This document shows positions 57,029-64,000 of a stretch of 64,000 nucleotides of DNA, in pieces. Position 1 is the first letter of the stretch, and the number at the start of each line of letters is the position of its first letter. The DNA is taken from positions 366,501 through 430,500 of the forward strand of contig NZ_RWJF01000001.1 of NCBI RefSeq assembly GCF_003970925.1. The letters are read 5' to 3'. Under the pieces are notes generated by a model. The model was not told the origin of the DNA. It made no database searches and saw nothing but the letters and a program-made list of their open reading frames with translations. This DNA is from Sphingomonas ginkgonis. Its GTDB lineage: Bacteria; Pseudomonadota; Alphaproteobacteria; Sphingomonadales; Sphingomonadaceae. Both the position numbers and the translations under genes were made by a program.

Positions 57029-58041
57029 AGGCCGACCGAAAGCGGCTCGGCGAGGCGCTCGACCGTCCGGACCCGGCGATTCGCTTCTACCTGTTCCACG
57101 GCGACGACGGCTCCACCTCGCGCGCACTCGCGGACCGGCTCCTGAAGGGCTGCGCGGCCGAGAAGGCGCCGCTCGCCGCGGCCGAACTCCGCTCTGATCC
57201 GGCCCGATTGGTGGACGAGGCGCAGGCGATCGGCCTGTTCGGGGGAGCGCGGTTGCTGTGGATTGAACCCGCGGGTGAGGAATGCGCCGCCGCCGTGACG
57301 GCCCTGCTCGACGCGCCCGCAGCCGAAAGTGCGACGGTCGCGATCGCCGGCAAGCTCCGCAAGGGGTCGGCGCTGCTCAAGCTGGCGGAGGGAGCCAAGA
57401 CCGCTCTCGCCCATGTCAGTTATGAGCCGTCCGCGCGCGATGCCGATCAGGCGATATTGGCGCTCGCGGCATCGGTCGGCCTGCGCATCCGCCCCGACGT
57501 GGCCCGCCGAGTGGCGCAGGCCACCAACGCCGATCCGCTCGTCGCGCGGCAGGAACTGACCAAGTTCGCGCTCTATCTGGATGCCACCCCGGGCGCTCCC
57601 AAGGATCTCGGCCATGACACGGTCGATGCGGTCGGGGTCGACGCCAGCGAAGGCGAAGGTAGCCGCGCGGTCGACCTTGCGCTGACTGGCTCGACCGTTG
57701 CGCTCGTGGCCGAGCTCGACCGGCTTGAGGCTGGGAGCCTCGAGGCGATATCCCTCCTCCGCGCGCTGCAGCGCCGGCTTCTGCTGCTCGCCCCCTTGCA
57801 CGCTCGCGTTCAAGGAGGTGAGAGCGTCGATTCGGTGCTTGCAACGCAGAAGCGCACGCTCTTCTGGCGCGACTTCGACGCGATCGCGCCGATGCTGCGC
57901 CTGTGGAATGCCGACAAGCTCGCTCAGCTAGGTGAGCGGCTTGCCCAGCTCGAGTGTAACCTGATGCTCCAGCCGATCCCCACAGATGCGTCGCTGGGCG
58001 AAGAGATAGTAGCGATTGCCCGCGCAGCCGCTCGGCGCTGA
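57025..58041 (+). CDS. holA: DNA polymerase III subunit delta
   Basis: 338-residue clamp-loader subunit that opens the beta clamp for the polymerase. The N-terminal FYLFHGDDGSTSR and the three-domain AAA-type organisation of the family are seen; the P-loop is degenerate as usual for delta. The start is GTG within the lptE stop. The last bases lie two bases from the convergent parB stop. Confidence 0.92.
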   Translation: MKADRKRLGEALDRPDPAIRFYLFHGDDGSTSRALADRLLKGCAAEKAPLAAAELRSDPARLVDEAQAIGLFGGARLLWIEPAGEECAAAVTALLDAPAAESATVAIAGKLRKGSALLKLAEGAKTALAHVSYEPSARDADQAILALAASVGLRIRPDVARRVAQATNADPLVARQELTKFALYLDATPGAPKDLGHDTVDAVGVDASEGEGSRAVDLALTGSTVALVAELDRLEAGSLEAISLLRALQRRLLLLAPLHARVQGGESVDSVLATQKRTLFWRDFDAIAPMLRLWNADKLAQLGERLAQLECNLMLQPIPTDASLGEEIVAIARAAARR

Positions 58042-58043
58042 GT

Positions 58044-58934
58044 TCAGATCGTTTCGCCGGACAGGCGCTGGCAGATCATGTCGAGCTGATCCAGATTGGA
58101 GTAGGCCAGCGTCACCGTTCCGCCCTTCGCTCCATGGGTCAGCTTGACCTTGAGTCCGGTCACGTCCCCAAGCTGCCGTTCCAACGCGACAAGGTCAGCA
58201 TCCGCCGAGCCGCCGCCGGTTCGACCAGCGCCTTTCGGCTGCTCGCCGCCCGGCCGCACCTGCTTGGCCAGTGCCTCCGCTTGTCGCACCGACAGACCCT
58301 TCTCGATGATCTCGCGGGTCAGCGCCTCAGGATCAGCCGCCGCGGCGACCGCCCGGGCATGCCCCATGTTGATCTCGCCGTTCATCAAGGCCTTCTGGAC
58401 GAACTCGGGAAGATCGAGCAATCTCAATAGGTTAGTGACGTGGCTACGCGACTTGTGGACGAGCGCGGCGACGTCTTCCTGGCGATGGCCGTACGTAGTG
58501 ATTAACGCCTTGTAGCCCTGCGCCTCTTCCAGCGCATTGAGATCGTCGCGCTGAATATTCTCGATCAGCGCGACTTCGGCCGTGGCGGCATCGTCCATCT
58601 CTCGGACGATTGCCGGGATGCGGTGCAGTTGCGCGCGCTGGGCAGCCCGCCAACGCCGCTCACCGGCGATGATCTGGTAGGTACCACCAGCTGCCAGCCG
58701 CACGAGAATGGGCTGGAGCACGCCGCGAGCGCTGATCGATTGGGCGAGCTCGGCAATGCTCTCCTCGTCGAACTGTCGTCTTGGCTGGTTCGGGTTCGGC
58801 CGAATGGAGGCAATCTCAATCTCGCGTGGACCGGCTCGATCTTGGGGGGCCGCATCGGGATCCGGACGCCCTTGCTCCTCCAGGAGGGCAGACAGTCCGC
58901 GGCCGAGCCCCATGCCAGGCTTGCGCAGGCTCAT
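58044..58934 (-). CDS. parB: Chromosome partitioning protein ParB
   Basis: 296-residue CTP-dependent clamp that loads at parS and spreads along DNA. It has the N-terminal LGRGLSALL, the CTP/ParB box (ERRWRAAQ, about 92-99; IENIQR), and the HTH region (SRSHVTNLLRLL). Two parS sites lie 1.4 and 3.2 kb away. Twenty-five extra codons upstream overlap parA and are rejected. ATG overlaps the parA stop. Confidence 0.97.
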   Translation of the reverse strand: MSLRKPGMGLGRGLSALLEEQGRPDPDAAPQDRAGPREIEIASIRPNPNQPRRQFDEESIAELAQSISARGVLQPILVRLAAGGTYQIIAGERRWRAAQRAQLHRIPAIVREMDDAATAEVALIENIQRDDLNALEEAQGYKALITTYGHRQEDVAALVHKSRSHVTNLLRLLDLPEFVQKALMNGEINMGHARAVAAAADPEALTREIIEKGLSVRQAEALAKQVRPGGEQPKGAGRTGGGSADADLVALERQLGDVTGLKVKLTHGAKGGTVTLAYSNLDQLDMICQRLSGETI

Positions 58935-59713
58935 GCCGCTTCCGCCGGGCGCGGCAACCGGCCCATCAACTCGCGGGCAAGCTTCACATAGGCCTCGGAT
59001 CCCGGGCACTTAAGGTCGTAGATCAAGGCTGGGAGGCCATGGCTCGGCGCTTCGGAAAGACGGACGTTTCGCGGCACCACTGTTTCGAACACGGCGGTGC
59101 CGAGACAGGCGCGCACATCGTCGGCGACTGCCTGACTCAGGTTGTTGCGGCGATCAAACATCGTCAGTGCAACACCAAGAATGCCAAGGTCATCGTTGAA
59201 GCGGACCCTGATCCGCTCAACCGTCTGCAGCAACTGGCTTAGCCCCTCGAGTGCGAAGAATTCGCACTGGAGCGGCACCAGCAAATGCTTGGCCGCAACT
59301 AGCGCATTCACGGTAAGCAGGCCCAGAGAAGGTGGGCAGTCGATGAGGCAGATGTCCCATCGGCCGGCAGGCGATCGATCGAACGCATCGGCAAGCCGGT
59401 GAGTCCGACGCTCGAACTCGACCAATTCTATCTCGGCTCCCGAAAGATCCTGGGTGGCGGGCAGTAGGTCAAGCCGTGGAACACGCGTCGGCATCACCGC
59501 TTCCGCAATACTCGCCTCTCCGATCAGTACGTCATAACTGCTTCTCTCGCGAACAGATTGGCCGACGCCGAGCCCCGTCGAGGCGTTGCCTTGTGGATCG
59601 AGGTCGACCAGCAGTACCTTCCAGCCGACTGCGGCCAGTGCCGTCGCCAGGTTCACCGCAGTGGTCGTCTTACCGACCCCACCCTTTTGATTCGCGATGG
59701 CGACGCGGATCAT
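58931..59713 (-). CDS. parA: Chromosome partitioning ATPase ParA
   Basis: 260-residue Walker-type ATPase with the deviant P-loop KGGVGKTTT (10-18) and the DLDPQGNAS and IDCPPSLG motifs. It drives segregation of ParB-parS complexes. The ATG overlaps the rsmG stop (ATGA). GC content is lower than in neighbouring regions. Confidence 0.98.
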   Translation of the reverse strand: MIRVAIANQKGGVGKTTTAVNLATALAAVGWKVLLVDLDPQGNASTGLGVGQSVRERSSYDVLIGEASIAEAVMPTRVPRLDLLPATQDLSGAEIELVEFERRTHRLADAFDRSPAGRWDICLIDCPPSLGLLTVNALVAAKHLLVPLQCEFFALEGLSQLLQTVERIRVRFNDDLGILGVALTMFDRRNNLSQAVADDVRACLGTAVFETVVPRNVRLSEAPSHGLPALIYDLKCPGSEAYVKLARELMGRLPRPAEAA

Positions 59714-60336
59714 CTCTTCCCTCCCCGGAAACGCGGACGAACCCCACTCGCGACAACGATCAGCGATTCAGTGCTGGTCAGGCTGGGCTCGAACCGGAAA
59801 TCACCTTGCCACGCTTGCCGCGCCTCTTCCACTTCGATCTTTGCTCCACGCCCCTTGGGCAGGATCCACAGTGTCTCTGGTGCGGCAAGCTGCCATGCGG
59901 CGGCGAACAGATTGGACAGCGAGGCCACTGCTCGCGCCGTGATCGTAGAATATGGTCCACTGACTCCCTCGACCTTGCCGGTTACGATCTCAAGATTGTC
60001 GAGGCCAAGATCATGCTTCACCTTGGTCAAGAAGGCGGTGCGGAGCGGCCGAGGTTCAACGAGAGTTGTTGGTTCGTTCGTCAGGATCGCGGTAACAACG
60101 CCAGGGAGTCCAGCGCCAGATCCAATGTCCAGCCACGTCCGAATAAGTGGCGAAGAAAGTCGAACCAGCTGTGCGCTATCGAGCAGATGTCGAGACCAAA
60201 CCTCTGCGACACTGCTCTTCGCGATTAAGTTTTGGCGCTTGTTTTCGTCGACAAGCAGCCGGACGTATTCGTTCAACTGCTTCCATGTTTCACGTGAAAC
60301 ATCACGCCCGCTTGCTGCGGCGAAAGCCTCAATCAT
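59710..60336 (-). CDS. rsmG: 16S rRNA (guanine527-N7)-methyltransferase RsmG
   Basis: 208-residue SAM-dependent methyltransferase that modifies G527 of 16S rRNA; its loss gives low-level streptomycin resistance. The SAM motif WLDIGSGAGLPGV is at about 69-81. Residues 13-17 (VSRET) are encoded by a perfect parS palindrome, a recurring arrangement in bacteria. Coupled with mnmG upstream and parA downstream. Confidence 0.95.
   Translation of the reverse strand: MIEAFAAASGRDVSRETWKQLNEYVRLLVDENKRQNLIAKSSVAEVWSRHLLDSAQLVRLSSPLIRTWLDIGSGAGLPGVVTAILTNEPTTLVEPRPLRTAFLTKVKHDLGLDNLEIVTGKVEGVSGPYSTITARAVASLSNLFAAAWQLAAPETLWILPKGRGAKIEVEEARQAWQGDFRFEPSLTSTESLIVVASGVRPRFRGGKR
60286..60301. promoter_or_regulatory. 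parS site inside rsmG
   Basis: 16-base perfect palindrome TGTTTCACGTGAAACA, the canonical ParB-loading site. It encodes residues 12-17 of RsmG. Confidence 0.95.
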
Positions 60337-62021
60337 GCCGCAGCGCGAACAAGCGCTACGTTCAAGGCAGATAATGCCGCCGGCGTGATGCCCGGTATGC
60401 GCGAAGCCTGCTCGAGATTGTCCGGGGACGCAGATGCAAGACGTTCAACCATCTCTCCAGAGAGACCTGGAACCGCTCGGTACGCAAAGCCTAACGGTAT
60501 AGGCAGCTTTCGATCACTCTGGACCTGCTCCCACTCGCGCTTCTGGCGATCGAGGTAAGGTGCATAGAGCGCGTCGGCGGCGCCTTCCGGCGTGTCTGAC
60601 CAGGTCGGAGAAGCTCGCGAAGTCAAATGCCTTTCGATAAGTTTGCGTCGTTCAACGCTAATGCACGCGGCATCGATTGCTGTCGTCCCCAGACGAGTAG
60701 TGGCATTATCCGCGCGTAAGGCCAGTCGATACTCAGATCGAGCTGTCATCATTCGGTACGGCTCACTGACGCCTTGAAGTGTCAGATCATCAATCATGAC
60801 CCCAATGTAGCTGCTGGTTCGATCAAACAGCACCGGAGCCAGGTCGCACCCGACTGCAGCAGCATTCAGCCCCGCCACTAAGCCTTGCCCTGCGGCCTCC
60901 TCGTACCCAGTGGTGCCGTTGATCTGCCCAGCGAGGAACAGGCCTTTCAGACCCTTCACGCTCAACGTAGAATCAAGGCGCCGCGGATCAACGAACTCGT
61001 ACTCAACTGCGTAACCCGGCTTGCTGATTTGAACTCGCTCAAGCCCTTCAATCGTCCGGAGGAACTTCCTCTGGATTTCAATTGGAAGTGAAGTGGATAC
61101 TCCATTCGGATACACGGCGTGGTTCGTTAGACTTTCAGGCTCCAGAAAAATCTGGTGGCTGTGGCGATCTCCAAATCGCTGCACCTTATCCTCAATGGAT
61201 GGACAGTATCGAGGCCCCCTTCCCCCAATAGCGCCTGAGTATAGCGGAGATCGGCTCTTCGCTGAACGGATGACCTCGTGCGTATGTTCGTTAGTCCGGG
61301 TGACTGCGCAACTCAGCTGCGGATTGTCGTTGGGCAGTGAAAGGAACGACATCGACCAGTGGTCGGCATCGCTATGCTGAGATTCCAGGCGCGCCCAATC
61401 GATCGTGCGTCCATCCAGCCGAGGTGGCGTACCCGTTTTTAGCCGACCCTGCCCGAGGCCGATCTCACGCAGCCGCGCGGAGAGTGCATGAGCGGACTTC
61501 TCCCCCGTTCTTCCCCCCACAAGGGTCTGCTCCCCGATGAAGAGTCGGGCGGACAGGAAAGTGCCCGTTGCAATTACTAAGGCATGCGCATTCAGAATCG
61601 TGCCGTCGCTTAGTTTCACGCCGCGCAATCGATCCGATGCGAAAACGAGGTCAGTCGCCTCGCCTTCGATCAGTCGAACACCACTTTGGCCAACCATCTC
61701 GCGAATGGCTGACGCATAGACACTCCGATCCGCTTGCACGCGCGGACCCCATACTGCCGGCCCCTTCGAGCGGTTCAGCATGCGTCGGTGAATAGCCGCC
61801 CGGTCGGCCGCTCTTGCCATTAACCCATCGAACACGTCCAATTCGCGAACGAGGTGCCCCTTGCCCACCCCGCCGATCGACGGGTTGCAGGACATCTGCC
61901 CGAGGTTTGCCCGGTCGAAGCTCAGAAGCGCCACTCGGGCGCCTCGACGTGCCGCCGCGGTGGCGGCTTCGCAGCCGGCGTGACCGGCGCCAATTACGAT
62001 AACATCGAACATATCGACCAT
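60333..62021 (-). CDS. mnmG: tRNA modification GTPase-partner enzyme MnmG (GidA)
   Basis: 562-residue FAD enzyme that, with MnmE, installs carboxymethylaminomethyl at U34 of tRNAs. The FAD motif VIGAGHAGCEAA is at about 8-19 and the C-terminus has the GITPAALSALNVAL helix. It is about 50 residues shorter than the usual 610-620. Alternative start ATG 62012 is possible. The gene has a markedly lower GC content than its surroundings. It is the first gene of the mnmG-rsmG-parA-parB unit. Confidence 0.95.
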   Translation of the reverse strand: MVDMFDVIVIGAGHAGCEAATAAARRGARVALLSFDRANLGQMSCNPSIGGVGKGHLVRELDVFDGLMARAADRAAIHRRMLNRSKGPAVWGPRVQADRSVYASAIREMVGQSGVRLIEGEATDLVFASDRLRGVKLSDGTILNAHALVIATGTFLSARLFIGEQTLVGGRTGEKSAHALSARLREIGLGQGRLKTGTPPRLDGRTIDWARLESQHSDADHWSMSFLSLPNDNPQLSCAVTRTNEHTHEVIRSAKSRSPLYSGAIGGRGPRYCPSIEDKVQRFGDRHSHQIFLEPESLTNHAVYPNGVSTSLPIEIQRKFLRTIEGLERVQISKPGYAVEYEFVDPRRLDSTLSVKGLKGLFLAGQINGTTGYEEAAGQGLVAGLNAAAVGCDLAPVLFDRTSSYIGVMIDDLTLQGVSEPYRMMTARSEYRLALRADNATTRLGTTAIDAACISVERRKLIERHLTSRASPTWSDTPEGAADALYAPYLDRQKREWEQVQSDRKLPIPLGFAYRAVPGLSGEMVERLASASPDNLEQASRIPGITPAALSALNVALVRAAA

Positions 62022-62090
62022 AATTCGAGTCGCCTTTGGACCCCTAACGCGCCCGGGGGGATGCCGGTGCTTTAGAGGAAATCAACCCGA

Positions 62091-62106
62091 TGTTCCACGT
62101 GGAACA
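62091..62106. promoter_or_regulatory. Second parS site between mnmG and mnmE
   Basis: 16-base palindrome TGTTCCACGTGGAACA, a common parS variant, two outer positions changed symmetrically from the site in rsmG. It abuts the mnmE stop. Short frames opening MFHVEH on both strands are artefacts of this palindrome. Confidence 0.9.
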
Positions 62107-63375
62107 TCATTTGCCGAGGCAGAAGCGGGTGAAGAGGGCGTCGAGCATGTCTTCGATCCCTACCTGGCCGGTGAGGTGGTCGAGCGCGCGGAGGGTAGCC
62201 CGGAGTTGTTCGGCGAGGAGGAGAAGGTCGCTGCTCGGTGATGCCAGGGCGTCCTCGGCATCGGCGAGGCAATCGCGCTGGCGGCGGTTGAGGGCGATCT
62301 GGCCTTCGTGCGGCAGGAGGGTCGATGCGCGGGTGCGCACCTCGGCCATGAGGTCGGTGAGGCCAGCGCCGGTCAGTGACGAGACCGGCAGACCGACCGC
62401 GGATTGTTCGAGATCTGCCTTGGGGGCGACCAGGATCAGCTGGTCATGGATCGGAGCATCCGACGCATCTCCAAGCCAGAGCAGGATGTCGGCACCCGCG
62501 GCCTCGGCCTCGGCCCGCGCCACCCCGATCCGCTCGACCGGATCGTAGGTGTCGCGCTGCCCGGCGGTGTCGACCAGCGTGAACGCCACGCCGCCGAGCG
62601 CCAGCGGCACCTCGATTACGTCACGGGTGGTCCCGGCAATCGCCGTTACGATCGCCCGCTCGCTCCCTGCCAGTGCGTTGACCAGGCTCGACTTGCCCGC
62701 GTTGGGCGGACCCGCGACAACCAGCCGGATACCCTCGCGCAGCTTTTCGGCGGATGGACGGTCCAGCCAAGACCGCCACTCCCGCACCAGCCCTTCCGCC
62801 TCGCACCGCAAAGGCTCGAGATCCGTCCGGGTCTCCTCCTCCTCGTCGACATAGTCGATCGCCGCTTCGGCCTGCGCCGAGAGGTTCACCAGCCGCTCGC
62901 GCCAGCCGCGGATCGCGGCACCGAGGGTTCCGTCGGCGAGCGCCAGCGCCTGGCGTCGCTGGGTCTCGGTCTCGGCCTCGAGCAGGTCGGCGAGCCCCTC
63001 CGCCGCGATCAGGTCGACCCGGCCGTTCGCCAGCGCCCGGCGCGTGAACTCGCCCGGCTCGGCCAGTCGGGCAAGGCCCGTCGCACCGAGCGCCGCGAGC
63101 ACCGCGTCGACGACCGCGCGGCCACCATGGCAATGCAGCTCGACGCAATCCTCTCTGGTTGCGCTCGCCGGCGCATCGAAGCGGAGCAACAACGCCTCGT
63201 CCAGCTTCTGCCCGGCGGCGTCACGCAGCCAGCGCAGCGCGGCGAGACGCGGCGGTGGCAACTCCCCCGCCAGCGCACGGGCCGAATCATGCGCGGCGGG
63301 GCCGCTGATCCGGATAATGGCGATCGCCGCCGGCGGCCGTCCGCTCGCCAGCGCGTAAATGGTGTCGGCGGCCAC
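62107..63375 (-). CDS. mnmE: tRNA modification GTPase MnmE (TrmE)
   Basis: 422-residue enzyme that partners MnmG. It has the N-terminal tetrahydrofolate-binding domain (YALASGRPPAAIAIIRISG), a G domain with GPPNAGKSSL (about 222-231) and DTAGQR, and the C-terminal Cys in FCLGK, the CIGK-equivalent. The start is GTG, sharing one base with the upstream stop (TAGTG). Confidence 0.96.
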   Translation of the reverse strand: MAADTIYALASGRPPAAIAIIRISGPAAHDSARALAGELPPPRLAALRWLRDAAGQKLDEALLLRFDAPASATREDCVELHCHGGRAVVDAVLAALGATGLARLAEPGEFTRRALANGRVDLIAAEGLADLLEAETETQRRQALALADGTLGAAIRGWRERLVNLSAQAEAAIDYVDEEEETRTDLEPLRCEAEGLVREWRSWLDRPSAEKLREGIRLVVAGPPNAGKSSLVNALAGSERAIVTAIAGTTRDVIEVPLALGGVAFTLVDTAGQRDTYDPVERIGVARAEAEAAGADILLWLGDASDAPIHDQLILVAPKADLEQSAVGLPVSSLTGAGLTDLMAEVRTRASTLLPHEGQIALNRRQRDCLADAEDALASPSSDLLLLAEQLRATLRALDHLTGQVGIEDMLDALFTRFCLGK

Positions 63376-64000
63376 TAGCCGAGGCCGAGGACGGGCGCGA
63401 CATTGTGCCAGCCTTCCCAGATCATCTTCAGCGCGACGTAGACGATCACGACCAGCCCGACATACGCGATCCAGCGATAGCGCTCGATGAAGCGGGCGAT
63501 GATGTTGGCGGCGACGCCCATCAGCGCGACGGCGACGATCAGCCCGACGATGAGGATGCCGGGATGCTCACGCGCGGCGCCGGCGACCGCCAGCACATTG
63601 TCGAGGCTCATGCTGACGTCGGCGACGGCAACGGCCCAGGCGGCCGCGGCGAAGCTCTTGGCCGGGCGCATGCCGCTATGCTCATCGCCCTCGATCTCGA
63701 CGCTGCCAGGACTCTCCCCCGCCGCCGCGCGCAGCTCGCGCCACATCTTCCACGCGACCCACAGGAGGAGGAAGCCGCCCGCGAGCACCAGCCCGACGAT
63801 CCGCAGCAGCTGGCTGACCACCAGCGCGAAGGCGATCCGCAGCACCAGCGCGGCGAGCACGCCGATGACGATGACCTTGCGCCGGTCCGCGGGCGGCAGG
63901 CCGGCGGCGAGCGCGCCGACGACGATCGCATTGTCCCCCGCCAGCACGAGGTCGATCATCAGGACCTGGAAGAAAGCGGCGAGCGCCGCCGGCTCGTTCA
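63375..64000 (-). CDS. TerC/YjbE-family membrane protein, N-terminus cut by window edge
   Basis: TerC-superfamily integral membrane protein with about seven helices, of the family implicated in metal (Mn) export or tellurite resistance. The acidic motifs VLAGDNAIV (near the start) and SLDNVLAVAG are the conserved membrane carboxylates. The frame stays open to base 64000 and the residues before the first internal ATG (...FFQVLMIDLVLAGDN) look like family sequence, so the true start is outside the window. Stop shares one base with the mnmE start. Confidence 0.88.
   Translation of the reverse strand, partial: NEPAALAAFFQVLMIDLVLAGDNAIVVGALAAGLPPADRRKVIVIGVLAALVLRIAFALVVSQLLRIVGLVLAGGFLLLWVAWKMWRELRAAAGESPGSVEIEGDEHSGMRPAKSFAAAAWAVAVADVSMSLDNVLAVAGAAREHPGILIVGLIVAVALMGVAANIIARFIERYRWIAYVGLVVIVYVALKMIWEGWHNVAPVLGLG

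Noticed and set aside
62022..62106. Replication origin between mnmG and mnmE
   Set aside because: Only a parS site is seen; no DnaA-box cluster or AT-rich unwinding region is visible in these 85 bases.
62072..62548. Frames starting MFHVEH or MMFHVEH around 62090
   Set aside because: The residues are the translation of the parS palindrome; such short frames are a well-known annotation artefact. A similar MFHVKH frame at 60147-60374 arises from the other parS.

Overview
This is a gene-dense, high-GC segment of an alphaproteobacterial chromosome, most likely from Sphingomonadales (Sphingomonas or a close relative). The evidence is the DUF3576-leuS-lptE-holA operon, the mnmE/mnmG-rsmG-parA-parB cluster with parS sites, an HTH-RibB fusion, a COQ9 homologue, a TauE plus TIGR02186 pair, a TonB-dependent receptor beside an MFS carrier, and promoters of the EcfG (GGAAC-N17-CGTT) and CtrA (TTAA-N7-TTAA) types. 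I see no insertion sequence, prophage, integron or CRISPR array. No gene-free stretch exceeds about 250 bases. Many genes overlap by 1-4 bases and several convergent pairs share stop-codon bases. || Layout. 1-7.0 kb: an edge-truncated SUV3-like helicase, an M23 cell-wall peptidase behind a CtrA-type site, a TauE/SafE exporter with its TIGR02186 partner, and a HerA-like ATPase. 7.0-10.5 kb: an NfrB-like membrane glycosyltransferase coupled to a proline/alanine-rich outer-membrane protein, and an EEP-fold hydrolase. 10.6-21 kb: a LacI regulator, gyrB, an S9 peptidase, a DEAD-box helicase, recF, a small phasin-like gene and dnaN; dnaA is not present. 21-24.4 kb: a PAS-PAS-receiver protein without a kinase domain, a fasciclin lipoprotein, and a Gly/His-rich exported protein with three C-terminal repeats and a textbook EcfG promoter. 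24.4-32 kb: a nutrient-uptake and catabolic block (MFS, TonB receptor, divergent TetR with an inverted-repeat operator, ThuA protein, kynureninase, tryptophan 2,3-dioxygenase). 32-39 kb: BamE, cytochrome-complex chaperone, DUF177, a large catalase with an EcfG-like promoter, SSB, feoAB with a Fur box, and COQ9. 39-46 kb: EamA carrier, SOUL protein, the ribE-ribB-ribH operon, tRNA-Gly, a thioredoxin-TPR chaperedoxin, a LON-substrate-domain protein and a UbiH-type hydroxylase. 46-53 kb: ftsK, lolA, a probable 6S RNA, xthA, ribA, yggS, a short ThiE/TenI-like protein and a beta-barrel protein. 53.5-58 kb: the DUF3576-leuS-lptE-holA operon. 58-64 kb: parB-parA-rsmG-mnmG, mnmE and an edge-truncated TerC-family protein, with two parS palindromes. 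|| How it fits together. Most of the window is core information processing (gyrB, recF, dnaN, holA, ssb, xthA, ftsK, parABS, mnmEG, leuS) and envelope biogenesis (bamE, lptE, lolA, M23). Two stress or iron regulatory circuits can be read from promoter sequence: EcfG general stress response at the Gly/His-rich gene and the catalase, and Fur at feoA. Riboflavin synthesis is split over two loci with complementary half-degenerate bifunctional enzymes. The least explained items are the PAS-PAS-receiver protein, the repeat protein at 23.2-24.3 kb, the NfrA/NfrB-like pair, and the composition dip over parA-rsmG-mnmG.
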